A DNA stretch of 64,000 nucleotides from JAXLXE01 sp046328115 (lineage in GTDB: Bacteria > Chloroflexota > UBA6077 > JACCZL01), in the NCBI GenBank assembly GCA_046328115.1, contig JAXLXE010000001.1, positions 1,240,001 to 1,304,000 of the forward strand, written 5' to 3'. A model generated the notes under the pieces. That model had not been told where the DNA came from and searched no databases. It saw only the letters and a program-made list of their open reading frames with translations. Position numbers and translations under genes: made by a program. Below are positions 1-8,930 of the stretch, in pieces (positions within the stretch are counted from its first letter, which is position 1; each line of letters begins with the position of its first letter).

Positions 1-2
1 TG

Positions 3-185
3 CTCGTGGCGGGCAATGGCGTCCACCTGGCAACCGAAGAGCGCGCCATGGTCGACGAGTTCGTCGCCAAGCCGTTCGACATCGATCGGCTGCTCAACGC
101 CTTTCGCCGGCTCATGGGGGAGCCCGAGCAAGACGTGCCGCAGCGCAACTACGCCACGACCGACTCCCATCTCAACAGCTGGTAG
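3..185 (+). CDS. Response regulator receiver domain, C-terminal fragment
   Basis: The frame is open from the window edge and stops at TAG 183-185, giving about 60 residues. It contains FVAKPFDIDRLLNAF, and its KP pair matches the conserved beta-5 lysine-proline of CheY-like receiver domains, followed by the usual last helix. A polar tail of about 20 residues (to HLNSW) follows, with no output domain after it. The protein is therefore a stand-alone receiver or the tail of a hybrid kinase. The phospho-acceptor Asp lies upstream of the window. The partner kinase cannot be seen. Confidence 0.7.
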   Translation, partial: LVAGNGVHLATEERAMVDEFVAKPFDIDRLLNAFRRLMGEPEQDVPQRNYATTDSHLNSW

Positions 186-220
186 CGATCCGCGGCCACG
201 CGGGCCCAAAGGAGGCAACG

Positions 221-871
221 ATGCCCGGCACCCCTGACGCCACGGCGCTCATGTACGTCCACATGTCCCTCGGATCGATCCCAGAAGACGAGTTCAGCCG
301 CTGGTACGACAAACACGCCCCGGCCCGCCTGGCCATGCCTGGCGTGCTCACCGCCAGGCGGTACTGGAGCGCGTCCCCTCACGGCCCCCGCCATCTCGCG
401 ATGTACGACCTGGCGGAGCTCTCTGCCCTCGAGTCACCGGACTATCTAGCAATGCGCGCGGACGAGCGCCCGCGCGACCGCGAGTTCATGGGCCGGCTGA
501 CGCTGATGGACCGGCGGGTGTACCGTGCCCTGGACGTCGGCGAACCCTGGGCAAAGGCCAGCGCCAGGTCAACCCGATTCCTCATCTCTATGACCATGGA
601 CATCCCGGTGCCCCAGATTCCAGACTATCACGCCTGGTATCTGGAGGAGCACATCCCCATGCTGCTGGAAGTGCCAGGATGGCGGCGCATCAGGCGCTTC
701 CAACAGGTCTGCGAGGGCCATTCCTTCCTCGCTCTGCACGACGTCGACTCGCTTGACGTCTTCGAGACGCCCGAGTTCAAGGCCGCCGTGGGCACCCCCT
801 GGCGTGACCGCGTTCTAGGATACGCCAGCAGGAGAGAACGACTAGTCTTTGAGTTGGCCCAGGCCTACTGA
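221..871 (+). CDS. EthD/Dabb-like dimeric alpha-beta barrel protein (two-repeat)
   Basis: 216 residues with an excellent Shine-Dalgarno (AAAGGAGG, 6 bases before ATG). The protein is an internal duplication: WYDKHAPARLAMPGV near residue 27 and WYLEEHIPMLLEVPGW near residue 140 occupy the same place in two ferredoxin-like halves of about 100 residues. The W-Y...H...P-G pattern is typical of EthD and related dimeric alpha-beta barrel proteins, which often accompany ring-degradation or polyketide genes and act as small isomerases, cyclases or auxiliary factors. A second EthD-like protein lies at 23961-24674. It converges on fabH with a 17-base gap. The substrate is unknown. Confidence 0.7.
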   Translation: MPGTPDATALMYVHMSLGSIPEDEFSRWYDKHAPARLAMPGVLTARRYWSASPHGPRHLAMYDLAELSALESPDYLAMRADERPRDREFMGRLTLMDRRVYRALDVGEPWAKASARSTRFLISMTMDIPVPQIPDYHAWYLEEHIPMLLEVPGWRRIRRFQQVCEGHSFLALHDVDSLDVFETPEFKAAVGTPWRDRVLGYASRRERLVFELAQAY

Positions 872-888
872 ACCGGGGCGGCTCGATC

Positions 889-1875
889 CTAGTTCCAGCG
901 CCAGATCGCGGCAGCCCAGCAGAGCCCCGCACCGAAGGCGCACATCGCCACCAGGTCGCCCTCGGATATCCGGCCCTGCTCCAGCGCCTCGCACAGCGCT
1001 ACCGGGATCGAGGCGCTGGACGTGTTCCCGTAACGGTCCACGTTCATGAACATACGCTCCGGCGGCAGGTCGAGCCGCTTCCGGGCGTTCTCGATGATGC
1101 GGCTGTTTGCCTGATGCGGGATCACCAGGCTCAGCTCGTGTGAATCCAGCCCCGCCAGGGCCAGCGCCTCCAGGATTGAGTCCGGAATCACCTGGGTGGC
1201 AAATCGGAACACCTCGCGTCCGTCCATCTTGAGGTAATGCTGGCGTTCCGCCACCGAGCACGCGCTCGCCGGCTTGCGGCTACCGCCGGCGGGAACTACC
1301 AGCTTGGATGCACCGCAGCCATCCGATCCCAGTTTGAACGAGACCAGCCCGCCCGGACGGTCGGTCGCCTGCAGCAGCACGGCCCCGGCGCCGTCGCCAA
1401 AGAGCACGCACGTCGACCGATCCGTCCAGTCCATGATCCGCGACATCACGTCTGACCCTACCACGAGGACGTTTCGCATGGCGCCGGACTGAACGAACTG
1501 CGCGCCCGCCACCAGACCGTAACCAAAGGCGCCGCAGCCCGCCCCCACGTCAAACGCACCCGCTCGCGTCGCGCCCAGCGCGTCCTGAACCAGCGATCCC
1601 GTGGCCGGAAATCCAGGGTGATCCGGCGTGCCCGTGGCCACGATGATCAGGTCCAGATCCTCCGCCGCAACCGCGGCTCGATCCAGCGCCGTCCGCGCCG
1701 CCTCCACGCCCATCGTGCACGCCGTCTCGTCGTCAGCCGCGATCCGCCGCTCAACGATCCCAGTCCGCGCGCGGATCCACGCGTCGGACGTCTCCACCAG
1801 CCGCTCAAGCTCGTGATTGTCCATCACCCGGCTTGGCAGGTACTTGCCCCAGCCTGCAATCCGCACGTTCCCCAT
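889..1875 (-). CDS. fabH: 3-oxoacyl-ACP synthase III (FabH)
   Basis: Condenses acetyl-CoA (or another starter acyl-CoA) with malonyl-ACP to start type II fatty-acid synthesis in the cytosol. The thiolase-fold triad is visible: catalytic Cys in GAGCGAFGYGL, His in VIPHQANSRII and Asn in RYGNTSSASIP. The length of about 328 residues fits the family. The chosen ATG overlaps the accB stop (TGATG); an in-frame GTG three bases upstream is the alternative. It is the last gene of a minus-strand fabF-accB-fabH cluster. Whether it takes straight or branched starters cannot be read from sequence alone. Confidence 0.93.
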   Translation of the reverse strand: MGNVRIAGWGKYLPSRVMDNHELERLVETSDAWIRARTGIVERRIAADDETACTMGVEAARTALDRAAVAAEDLDLIIVATGTPDHPGFPATGSLVQDALGATRAGAFDVGAGCGAFGYGLVAGAQFVQSGAMRNVLVVGSDVMSRIMDWTDRSTCVLFGDGAGAVLLQATDRPGGLVSFKLGSDGCGASKLVVPAGGSRKPASACSVAERQHYLKMDGREVFRFATQVIPDSILEALALAGLDSHELSLVIPHQANSRIIENARKRLDLPPERMFMNVDRYGNTSSASIPVALCEALEQGRISEGDLVAMCAFGAGLCWAAAIWRWN

Positions 1876-2333
1876 CACTGGCTCGCCGCCGCTTTGCTGT
1901 CCGCGTCGGCAGCCGACCCCAGCGGCTGCTCGATGCTCAGGATCGGCTCACCCGCGTGCACGAGCTGGCCCGAGTCCACCTTGAACGCTCGAACCCGACC
2001 CTCATGCTCCGCCACGACCTCGTTAAAGATCTTCATCGTCTCGATCAATCCAATGACAGTGTCGGGCTGAACCGCGTCGCCCTCAGACACGTAGGGCGCC
2101 GCCCCCGGGGAGGCCGCCCGGTAAAACACGCCCGTCAACGGCGCCGGCACCAGAAGCTCGTCGCCCCGCGGCGCCGAGGTGGCAGCCGGTTCCCGCCGCG
2201 GCGGCCTTCCGCTGGGCGATCGCCTGGCGCGCAACCGAAAATCGCCGCGCGCCACCTCCACCTCCAGCGCGTCGCTCGCGCGGACGTGCTCCAGTAGCCG
2301 TCGTGCATCGTCCAGCCAACCGGGCGTCGGCAC
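1875..2333 (-). CDS. accB: Biotin carboxyl carrier protein of acetyl-CoA carboxylase
   Basis: 152 residues. The C-terminal biotinyl domain carries the target lysine in IETMKIFNEV, the equivalent of the classical EAMKM motif. The N-terminal 70 residues are a charged and Pro-rich linker, as in AccB. It carries CO2 on biotin between the biotin carboxylase and carboxyltransferase of acetyl-CoA carboxylase, making malonyl-CoA for FabH and FabF. The GTG start lies 6 bases after the fabF stop, with GAGG about 10 bases upstream, and its stop overlaps fabH, so translation is probably coupled. No accC, accA or accD is present in the window. Confidence 0.88.
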   Translation of the reverse strand: MPTPGWLDDARRLLEHVRASDALEVEVARGDFRLRARRSPSGRPPRREPAATSAPRGDELLVPAPLTGVFYRAASPGAAPYVSEGDAVQPDTVIGLIETMKIFNEVVAEHEGRVRAFKVDSGQLVHAGEPILSIEQPLGSAADADSKAAASQ

Positions 2334-2339
2334 CAGGCA

Positions 2340-3581
2340 TCAGCCTCGGAACGCGCCGAACACGAGCGTACTGTTATGGCCGCCAAACCCCAGCGAGTTG
2401 GACAGCGCCACGTTCACCTGCTGCTGGCGCGCCACGTGCGGCACGTAGTCAAGGTCGCAGTCAGGATCAGGGTGCTCCAGGTTGACCGTGGGCGGGATAA
2501 CACCCTCCGTGATCGCCTTGATGCAGGCAATCGCCTCGACCACCCCACCCGCGCCGAGCATATGTCCAGTAACGGACTTGGTGGAGCTTATCGGCACGCT
2601 GTAGGCGTGGTCCTCGAACACCGTCTTGATGGCCTGAGTCTCCGCCTTGTCATTCAGCGGCGTCGACGTGCCATGCGCGTTGATGTAGTCCACCTGGGAC
2701 GGCTCCAGTCCAGCCCGATCCAAGGCGAGCTTCATGCATCGCGCCGCGCCCTCACCGCTCTCCGGCGGAGCCGTGATGTGGTAGGCATCGGCAGTAGCGC
2801 CATAACCCAGGATCTCCGCGTAGATCGTCGCCCCGCGCGCCGTGGCGCGCTCCAGCGACTCGATTACCAGCATCCCCCCGCCCTCGGCCATGACGAAACC
2901 ATCGCGCTCAGCGTCGAACGGGCGGCTAGCCCGCTCAGGCTCATCATTGCGGGTGGAGATAGCCCGACTCGCTCCAAACGCCGCCAGGCCAATCGGCACG
3001 ATCGCCGCCTCCGTCCCACCCACGACCAGCGCCTCGCAGTCACCACGACGGATTGTGGCAAACCCCTCGCCAATCGCGTGCCCGCTCGTAGCGCACGCCG
3101 AGACCACCCCAAAGTTTGGCCCGCGCAGCCGCAGCGAGATGGAGATCTGTCCCGCCAGCATGTCCGCGATCATCATGGGCACCAGGAACGGACTGATCCG
3201 GTCCGGCCCGCGGTTGAAAAGGACCTCAAACTGCTGGCCCAGGGTCGTGATGCCGCCAATTCCCGACCCCGCGATCACACCCATGCTGTGCGCCGGCGAC
3301 GTGTCCGGCTCGATACCTGCGCTCTGCATCGCCTGCATCGCCGCGACCACGCCGAAGTGGACAAAGCGATCCATCCGGCGGGCCTCCTTGGGTGGGATGT
3401 ACGTCGCGGCGTCGAAGCCCTTCACCTCGGCCGCGATCCGCGTGTCCAGATTCGACGCGTCGAACGACGTGATCGGGCCAATCCCACTCTTGCCGCGGAC
3501 CATTGAGTCCCACGTGCTCGCCACGTCAAGACCGATCGGCGTCACAGCGCCCATCCCGGTCACGACGACTCGTGTAGTCAA
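2340..3581 (-). CDS. fabF: 3-oxoacyl-ACP synthase II (FabF)
   Basis: Elongating beta-ketoacyl-ACP synthase. Catalytic Cys sits in VSACATSGHAIGEG and the two His in NAHGTSTPLND and SVTGHMLGAGG, all in family order. I chose a TTG start (LTTRVVVTGMG) because GGAG lies 6 bases upstream and the resulting 413 residues match the usual FabF length. An upstream ATG would add 22 residues not seen in the family. It is the first gene of the minus-strand fatty-acid cluster, with a likely extended -10 promoter at 3624-3632. Confidence 0.93.
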   Translation of the reverse strand: MTTRVVVTGMGAVTPIGLDVASTWDSMVRGKSGIGPITSFDASNLDTRIAAEVKGFDAATYIPPKEARRMDRFVHFGVVAAMQAMQSAGIEPDTSPAHSMGVIAGSGIGGITTLGQQFEVLFNRGPDRISPFLVPMMIADMLAGQISISLRLRGPNFGVVSACATSGHAIGEGFATIRRGDCEALVVGGTEAAIVPIGLAAFGASRAISTRNDEPERASRPFDAERDGFVMAEGGGMLVIESLERATARGATIYAEILGYGATADAYHITAPPESGEGAARCMKLALDRAGLEPSQVDYINAHGTSTPLNDKAETQAIKTVFEDHAYSVPISSTKSVTGHMLGAGGVVEAIACIKAITEGVIPPTVNLEHPDPDCDLDYVPHVARQQQVNVALSNSLGFGGHNSTLVFGAFRG

Positions 3582-3623
3582 CCGTCTCTCCGCCGCGGCC
3601 AAAACCCCACCCAGGGGTGCTCG

Positions 3624-3632
3624 GTTATACCA
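3624..3632 (-). promoter_or_regulatory. Extended -10 promoter for fabF cluster
   Basis: On the minus strand the sequence reads TGGTATAAC, a TGn-TATAAT-like extended -10 element, about 40 bases upstream of the fabF TTG start. No good -35 hexamer is seen at 17 bases, which is common for extended -10 promoters. Confidence 0.4.
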
Positions 3633-3690
3633 CGGCAACACGTGCACGGCGCCCGATCGCGCAATATTGCCAACCCGTGCGTCCCGCGAA

Positions 3691-3719
3691 TTGTCCGCCC
3701 CGCGGCACGCGAGTACACT
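3691..3719 (+). promoter_or_regulatory. Sigma-70-type promoter for the SelA-like gene
   Basis: TTGTCC (3691-3696), a 17-base spacer and TACACT (3714-3719) form a plausible housekeeping promoter, 64 bases upstream of the ATG at 3784. It lies back to back with the fabF promoter. Confidence 0.45.
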
Positions 3720-3783
3720 AGCCGGCGCCCGCCCTCCGTACCGCGGCGGCAGGGGTCATCTGAAGGCAGGTTGTCGAGCCACG

Positions 3784-4926
3784 ATGTCCGTCCTCGAGCA
3801 GCTCGGTGTGAGGCCCATCATCAACGCGGCCGGACCCGTGACCCGGCTCGGTGGGCACAGAATTCGATCCGAGGTAGCCGAGGCCATGGCGCAGGCCGCC
3901 CAGAGCCACGCGCGGATCGAGGACCTCCAGGCCCGCGCGAGCGCACTGCTGTCAGAAGCCACCGGCGCCGAGGCCGGACTGGTCACGTCTGGGGCCGCGG
4001 GCGCACTCTTCCTGGCGTCGGCGGCGTGTCTGGCCGGTTTCGATCTGGCCAGGATGGACGCGCTGCCGGCCATCGGGGACGGCCGTGCGGAGATCGTGGT
4101 CCAGCGCGGACACCGCAATGCCTACGACCATGCCATCCGCGCCGCGGGCGCCCGTTTCGTCGAGGCCGGCTACCTCGGCCATCCCGGTGCGGGCTGTACG
4201 CACCCCTGGCAGATCGAGGCCGCCGTCACGGACCGGACGGTCGCCCTTGCGTGGCCAGTGATGAGCACCCCCGGAACGGTTGATCTGTCCACCGTCTCCG
4301 CGATTGCGCACGCCCGCGGGCTCCCCGTCATCGTCGATGCCGCGGCCGCTCTGCCCCCCAGGTCAAACCTCCGACGGTTCATCGCCGAGGGCGCGGACCT
4401 CGTCGCCTACTCCGGAGGCAAGGCCATCGGCGGCCCGCAGGCGTCCGGGCTGCTCGTGGGCCGGCGCGACTTGATCCAGTCCGCCACGCTCCAGATGCTA
4501 GACATGGACGTGTACCGCGAGGTATGGGAACCAGGAAAGCCGCTCATGGAGGATGGGCGGATCCCCGGTCCGCCGCACCACGGCATTGGTCGGCAGTGCA
4601 AGGTGGGGAAGGAACAGATCGTTGGACTGCTGACCGCCCTGCGGCTGTTCCTGGCGGAGGACGAGACCATCGAACGGCAGCGCTGGCTCGCGCGCCTCGA
4701 GACGATCCAGGCCAGCCTTCGCGGTGTGCCTGGCCTGGACGTGGCCATACGCTCATCGGCGGCTGTCCCCACCTGCGTCGTGTCCGTGGACCGCGAGCTC
4801 GTGGGCATGACCGCGTACGATGTGATCCAGGCACTGGAGGCAGGCGACCCACCGGTGTGCGTCTCCCAGGGGCTGGCCGCGGAAGGCGGTCTCGTAATCA
4901 ACCCCACCACCCTGACGGACGCATAG
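3784..4926 (+). CDS. SelA/DgaE-like PLP-dependent enzyme (aminotransferase class V fold)
   Basis: 380 residues from ATG 3784. The open frame continues far upstream, but that part is only antisense to fabF. The SGGK motif in AYSGGKAIGGPQ (Lys about residue 213) is the expected PLP lysine of the SelA/DgaE group, and PVIVDAAAALPP carries the PLP-ring Asp. It lacks the longer N-terminus of true selenocysteine synthase (about 460 residues), and no selB or selC is seen, so a SelA-like lyase or aldolase acting on a sugar or amino acid is more likely. The frame ends at a TAG after PTTLTDA. Fifteen further family-like codons follow in frame (AEIVTARLKAAIGRG), then TGA, suggesting a premature stop. The SDR lies 85 bases downstream. 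Confidence 0.75.
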   Translation: MSVLEQLGVRPIINAAGPVTRLGGHRIRSEVAEAMAQAAQSHARIEDLQARASALLSEATGAEAGLVTSGAAGALFLASAACLAGFDLARMDALPAIGDGRAEIVVQRGHRNAYDHAIRAAGARFVEAGYLGHPGAGCTHPWQIEAAVTDRTVALAWPVMSTPGTVDLSTVSAIAHARGLPVIVDAAAALPPRSNLRRFIAEGADLVAYSGGKAIGGPQASGLLVGRRDLIQSATLQMLDMDVYREVWEPGKPLMEDGRIPGPPHHGIGRQCKVGKEQIVGLLTALRLFLAEDETIERQRWLARLETIQASLRGVPGLDVAIRSSAAVPTCVVSVDRELVGMTAYDVIQALEAGDPPVCVSQGLAAEGGLVINPTTLTDA

Positions 4927-5011
4927 GCCGAGATCGTCACCGCGCGGCTCAAGGCAGCCATCGGGCGCGGCTGAAAGCCTCGGTGGGAACACGTGAGAAC
5001 AGGAGCAGGAG

Positions 5012-5761
5012 ATGGATCTGAAGGGCACGGTATCGATTGTCACCGGCGGTAACGGCGGACTGGGCCGCACCATCTGTGACGCGCTGGCTCGCGAAGGCTC
5101 CAACGTGGCAGTGGTCTACAAGGCGTCGAAGGACGACGCGGAGGGCGTGGCCTCTGCGCTGCAGCGGTACGACGTGCGCGCCACCGCCTATCAGGCAGAC
5201 GTCACGAACCTGGAGGACATCCAGTCGCTGTATCAGCGGGTCCTGGCCGACTACGGCCAGATCGACATCCTGGTCAACAACGCCGCGTACAACCAGTCCA
5301 TCGCCTTCTCGGACCTGGAGGGTCTCACGCCTGACGTCTGGAACCACATCCTACATGCCAACGCCACCGGCCCGTTCCTCTGCTCGCGCGCCATTGCCCC
5401 CATCATGAAGCGCCAGGGGCGCGGCCGGATCGTCAACGTCAGCTCCGTGGCGGGATTCACGCCCAGCGGCAGCAGCATCGCCTACGCCGTCTCCAAGTCA
5501 GCGCTGAACCACCTCACGCGCTGCCTCGCCGTGGCCCTGGCACCAGAGATCATCGTCAACTGCGTGGCGCCCGGCTTGATGGAGGGGACGCGCATGACCA
5601 CGCGCCTGGTACCCGCCCAGGTGAAGCGAGCCATGGAGACAGCGGCTCTCCAGAAGGCCGCGGACAAAGAGGACGTCGCCGCCCAGGTCGTGACCTTCTG
5701 CAAGACGGAGAGCATCACCGGCCAGACCATGGTGATCGACGCCGGGCGCTTCTACCACTAA
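5012..5761 (+). CDS. SDR-family oxidoreductase (FabG-like)
   Basis: 249 residues with AGGAGCAGGAG before the ATG. It is a classical short-chain dehydrogenase: nucleotide-binding TGGNGGLG at residues 11-18, NNAA in the central strand, catalytic Ser in NVSSVAG and YAVSK with the catalytic Tyr and Lys. The C-terminus ends in TGQTMVIDAG, as in FabG-type enzymes. It reduces a keto group or oxidises an alcohol with NAD(P). The position after the SelA-like enzyme suggests a joint pathway (for example sugar-acid or amino-acid use), but a role as a FabG for the nearby fatty-acid genes cannot be excluded. Confidence 0.85.
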   Translation: MDLKGTVSIVTGGNGGLGRTICDALAREGSNVAVVYKASKDDAEGVASALQRYDVRATAYQADVTNLEDIQSLYQRVLADYGQIDILVNNAAYNQSIAFSDLEGLTPDVWNHILHANATGPFLCSRAIAPIMKRQGRGRIVNVSSVAGFTPSGSSIAYAVSKSALNHLTRCLAVALAPEIIVNCVAPGLMEGTRMTTRLVPAQVKRAMETAALQKAADKEDVAAQVVTFCKTESITGQTMVIDAGRFYH

Positions 5762-5863
5762 GCCGTCGAATAGGCCGTCGAACGGCGAGGCAAATGATCG
5801 ACGGCCAGGGCCGATGAACCGCGCCGCCACGACGACCGTGCGCCGATAGATTTCGAGACGGCA

Positions 5864-6922
5864 ATGCCGCGCTGGAGCCTGGCCGGACGAACGATTCGCG
5901 GAGCGCTGTTGATGGCGGCGCTTGTGCTCCTCGTGGCCGGACCGGCGTGCATCCGCGCTCGAAGCGCGCCCGTGGTCACCGGTCCGATCGCGCTCTTGTG
6001 CGGCGCGGAGGACGGCAAGCCTTGCCAGATCACCCTGCTGGCGGTGGAACCTGACGACGGGTCAGGCCCCCTGTCTGCCGAATTCCACGCTGCCGCCAAT
6101 ACGATCGACTTCGTCCCGTTTACCCTCGATGAGCCCGCCCTGATCCAGTCTCTCGCCGAGGCTCAGGAACGCGGTGTCCGCGTGCGCGTACTCCTGGAGC
6201 CAAGCCCGGAGAAAGACGGCACCATCGGCGCCCTCGGCGCGGCCGCGCTCCGCTCTCGCGGCATCGACGTTCAGATGTCGAACCCTGCCTTCGCCCTGAC
6301 CCACGCCAAGTACGCCGTCATCGACCGCCGGCGCGCCCTCATCCTGACCCACAACTCGACGGCTGAGAGCTTCCGCTCCCAGCGCGACTTCGCCGTCGCC
6401 GACGATGATCGGGCGGATGTCGACTTCGTCCAACGCCTGTTTGAAGCGGACTGGAACAGGCGCTCCGTCGGCGCAATACCGGACGGATTCGTGGTGTCGC
6501 CTGAGAATTCGAACGCGGCGCTTACGAACGCGGTCGGCGCGACCCAGCGAACGCTTGACGTATACGCGGAGAAGCTGCTGCCATCACCTCTGCTTGACGC
6601 CATCGTCGCAGCGGCTGCGCGCCAGGTACGAGTCCGGATCGTCGCCGCGCCTGTGGAACCTCGAGAGCGGGCACTGATCGACCTTCGTCAGGCCGCGGCC
6701 AGCGGCAATCTTGCCCTGCGCGTGAGCCAACGACCCAGGATTCATGCCAAGGTGATCGTATTGGACGGAACCACGATCTTCCTCGGCAGCGAGAACGTCC
6801 AGGATGCGCCACGGGAGCGACGGCGCGAGCTCGGGATCGTGTTCCAGGAACCGGTGATCGCCGCCAAACTGCGGGCAACGTTTGAGAGTGATTGGAACAC
6901 CGCCACCCCCGGCCTCCCATGA
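5864..6922 (+). CDS. Secreted phospholipase D-like (HKD) protein
   Basis: 352 residues. The N-terminus has a hydrophobic signal segment (residues 12-28) ending in VAGPAC, a possible but non-canonical lipobox. Two HxKxxxxD catalytic motifs are visible: HAKYAVIDRR followed by LTHNST, and HAKVIVLDGT followed by LGSENV, placing two half-sites as in PLD and cardiolipin synthase. It probably acts outside the membrane on phospholipid or nucleic-acid phosphodiesters. At this length, between the single-motif Nuc nuclease and full cardiolipin synthase (about 480 residues), either role remains possible. Confidence 0.75.
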   Translation: MPRWSLAGRTIRGALLMAALVLLVAGPACIRARSAPVVTGPIALLCGAEDGKPCQITLLAVEPDDGSGPLSAEFHAAANTIDFVPFTLDEPALIQSLAEAQERGVRVRVLLEPSPEKDGTIGALGAAALRSRGIDVQMSNPAFALTHAKYAVIDRRRALILTHNSTAESFRSQRDFAVADDDRADVDFVQRLFEADWNRRSVGAIPDGFVVSPENSNAALTNAVGATQRTLDVYAEKLLPSPLLDAIVAAAARQVRVRIVAAPVEPRERALIDLRQAAASGNLALRVSQRPRIHAKVIVLDGTTIFLGSENVQDAPRERRRELGIVFQEPVIAAKLRATFESDWNTATPGLP

Positions 6923-7076
6923 CGTAATGCCCAGGAGGGCAACGCCGCGGATGCCGCCCGCGCGCGAGCCTATCCCCGATCGCGACGCGGGCCTGACGCG
7001 ACCGCGACGGCGCGCCATCCCATCCCGCTCCTGACCCACGCCGTCGAGCGTTGCCCTCGCCATCGGCGCTCCGTCC

Positions 7077-8930
7077 GTGTCAACGTGTACGCCTCGCGCG
7101 TGCGCGTTTGCGACCCGTTATGCTACCGTCAAGCCGCGCCTGGCCACTGAGGTCGGGCTGGGTGGGGTGGGGACTCTGGCGTCAGCCGTTCTGGCCGGGC
7201 TGGTCCGCCTGTGGAGCCTGGTGGTGCTCCTGGGCATCGCCATCTTCGTCGTCACCGACGGCGGATCGGTGCGACCCGGCTACGGCAAAGAGTTCGACCT
7301 CGACGGCACGGTCGACTGCGCCGGCGGCGCGGGGCCGTGCGTGGTGGACGGTCGGATCTTCGTGTGGACCGACGACATCGACGGTCGGCCGCAGCGGGTG
7401 GAGATCGACATCTCCGGCATCCGGGGCCTGGCGTCCGAACTGGAGCACGACCTGTACGTGACACTCTCCGTCGAGGACCTGGGCGACGGCAAGTTCCGTG
7501 CGACCGGCGTGCTGGACACGCGGAAGCCGGACGGGACGACCAACCAGGGCGTGGGCCACACCAGGAAGGACAAGGACACCGACAACAACCCGGCCCCTAC
7601 GGCGACGCCGACCAGCACGCCCACAAATACGCCGTTGCCCACTAGCACGCTGCTGCCGGGCCAGCCCACACCGACCAACACGCTGCTGCCCGGCCAACCC
7701 ACGTTCACGCCCACCGCCACGCCGCCGGGCGGTCCGGCCGTCGCCACACCCACGCCCACCGTTACACCGGGCGGACCCACACTGACGCCCACTGCGACCC
7801 AGACGCCGGGCGGTCCGACCGCGACGGCGACCGCCTCCCCGGCTGGCCCGACGGCTACGTCGACCGCCACGAGCACCCCCACCCCAACCGCCACCTCGCC
7901 AGGGCCCACGGCCACCTTCACCACCACGCCAACCCTGACCGCTACCCCCACGCCCACCTCCGCGGTCCCGTCCGCCGTTGCCGACTCGTATTCCACCACC
8001 AACGGCGTCTCCCTCTCCGTCCCGACCGGCTCTGGCCCACCGCCCGGCCTGCTCACGAACGACTCGCTCGGCGCACCAGCCGCCACCGTCGCCTCCTTCG
8101 GCGGCGGCTCGCTGCCTGGGACGGTCGCGACCAATGCCGCCGGTGCGTCGGTCGCCCTGGCCGGCGGCACCCTCACTGTCAACGCCAACGGCAGCCTCAC
8201 ACTGAACAGTCCGACCGTCAACGGCTCGTACACGTTCCAGTACCGCCTCTCCAACTCCGCCGGCTTCTCCGATGCGACGGTCACCATCACCGTCGGCCAG
8301 GCGCCCGGCGGGGTCACCGAGGGCGGCTACGTGGCGCTTGTGGGCTCTACCCTCACCGTCACGTCCGGGTCTGGCCCACCGCCCGGCCTGCTCGTCAACG
8401 ACACGCTGGGGTTCCCGGCCGCCACCATCACCCTGTTCGGCGCGGCCACGCCCAACACGGCCGCTGGGACTGGTCTGGCGTTCGCCGGCGGCACGCTGAC
8501 GGTCAACGCCAACGGCAGCTTCAGCCTGGCCAATCCGACGGTGACCGGCAGCCAGTCGTTCGTGTATCGGCTGGCCAACGCCGTGGGGACCTCGGACGTG
8601 ACGGTGAGCGTGGACGTGCGGCAGGCGCCGACCGCGGTGGCCGATAGTTACTCGACGACCAACGGCGTCACGCTCACGGTGCCGGCCGGGACGGGACCAC
8701 CGCCCGGCCTGCTGGTGAACGACACGCGCGGTGCACCGCTGGCCACGGTCGCCTCGTTCGGCGGCGGCTCGCTGGCGGCACGGCCGCGAGCAACGCGGCC
8801 GGCACGTCGGTCGCCCTGGCCGCGGCACGCTCACCGTCGACGCCCTCGGCAGCCTCACCCTGACCACGCCCAGCGTGAACGGGACGTACACGTTCCAGTA
8901 CCGCCTCTCCAACGCGGCCGGCTTCTCTGA
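7077..8930 (+). CDS. Giant surface protein, N-terminal piece (TPT linker and Ig/cadherin-like repeats)
   Basis: An open frame of 617 codons from GTG 7077; the true start could be a later GTG or CTG. A hydrophobic segment (about residues 35-58) acts as signal or anchor. A 110-residue globular domain (about 62-170) follows, then about 130 residues of Thr/Pro-rich linker made of TPT/TATPT units, then cadherin/Ig-like repeats containing GPPPGLL-NDT-G and LTVNANGS motifs. The last about 50 codons (from about 8775) are out of frame because two single bases appear to be missing (near 8776 and 8820). The original gene evidently ran on to 12756. Likely an anchored adhesin or matrix protein. Confidence 0.6.
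   Translation: MSTCTPRACAFATRYATVKPRLATEVGLGGVGTLASAVLAGLVRLWSLVVLLGIAIFVVTDGGSVRPGYGKEFDLDGTVDCAGGAGPCVVDGRIFVWTDDIDGRPQRVEIDISGIRGLASELEHDLYVTLSVEDLGDGKFRATGVLDTRKPDGTTNQGVGHTRKDKDTDNNPAPTATPTSTPTNTPLPTSTLLPGQPTPTNTLLPGQPTFTPTATPPGGPAVATPTPTVTPGGPTLTPTATQTPGGPTATATASPAGPTATSTATSTPTPTATSPGPTATFTTTPTLTATPTPTSAVPSAVADSYSTTNGVSLSVPTGSGPPPGLLTNDSLGAPAATVASFGGGSLPGTVATNAAGASVALAGGTLTVNANGSLTLNSPTVNGSYTFQYRLSNSAGFSDATVTITVGQAPGGVTEGGYVALVGSTLTVTSGSGPPPGLLVNDTLGFPAATITLFGAATPNTAAGTGLAFAGGTLTVNANGSFSLANPTVTGSQSFVYRLANAVGTSDVTVSVDVRQAPTAVADSYSTTNGVTLTVPAGTGPPPGLLVNDTRGAPLATVASFGGGSLAARPRATRPARRSPWPRHAHRRRPRQPHPDHAQRERDVHVPVPPLQRGRLL

Noticed and set aside
2842..3783. N-terminal extension (more than 300 codons) of the SelA-like open frame
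   Set aside because: It runs antisense to fabF, has no family features, and the ATG at 3784 gives a protein of the usual SelA-like length preceded by a good promoter.
3784..4926. True selenocysteine synthase (SelA)
   Set aside because: Length is about 380 rather than 460 residues, the N-terminal SelA domain is missing and no selB, selC or SECIS-like signal was recognised. The TAG stop is not a UGA.
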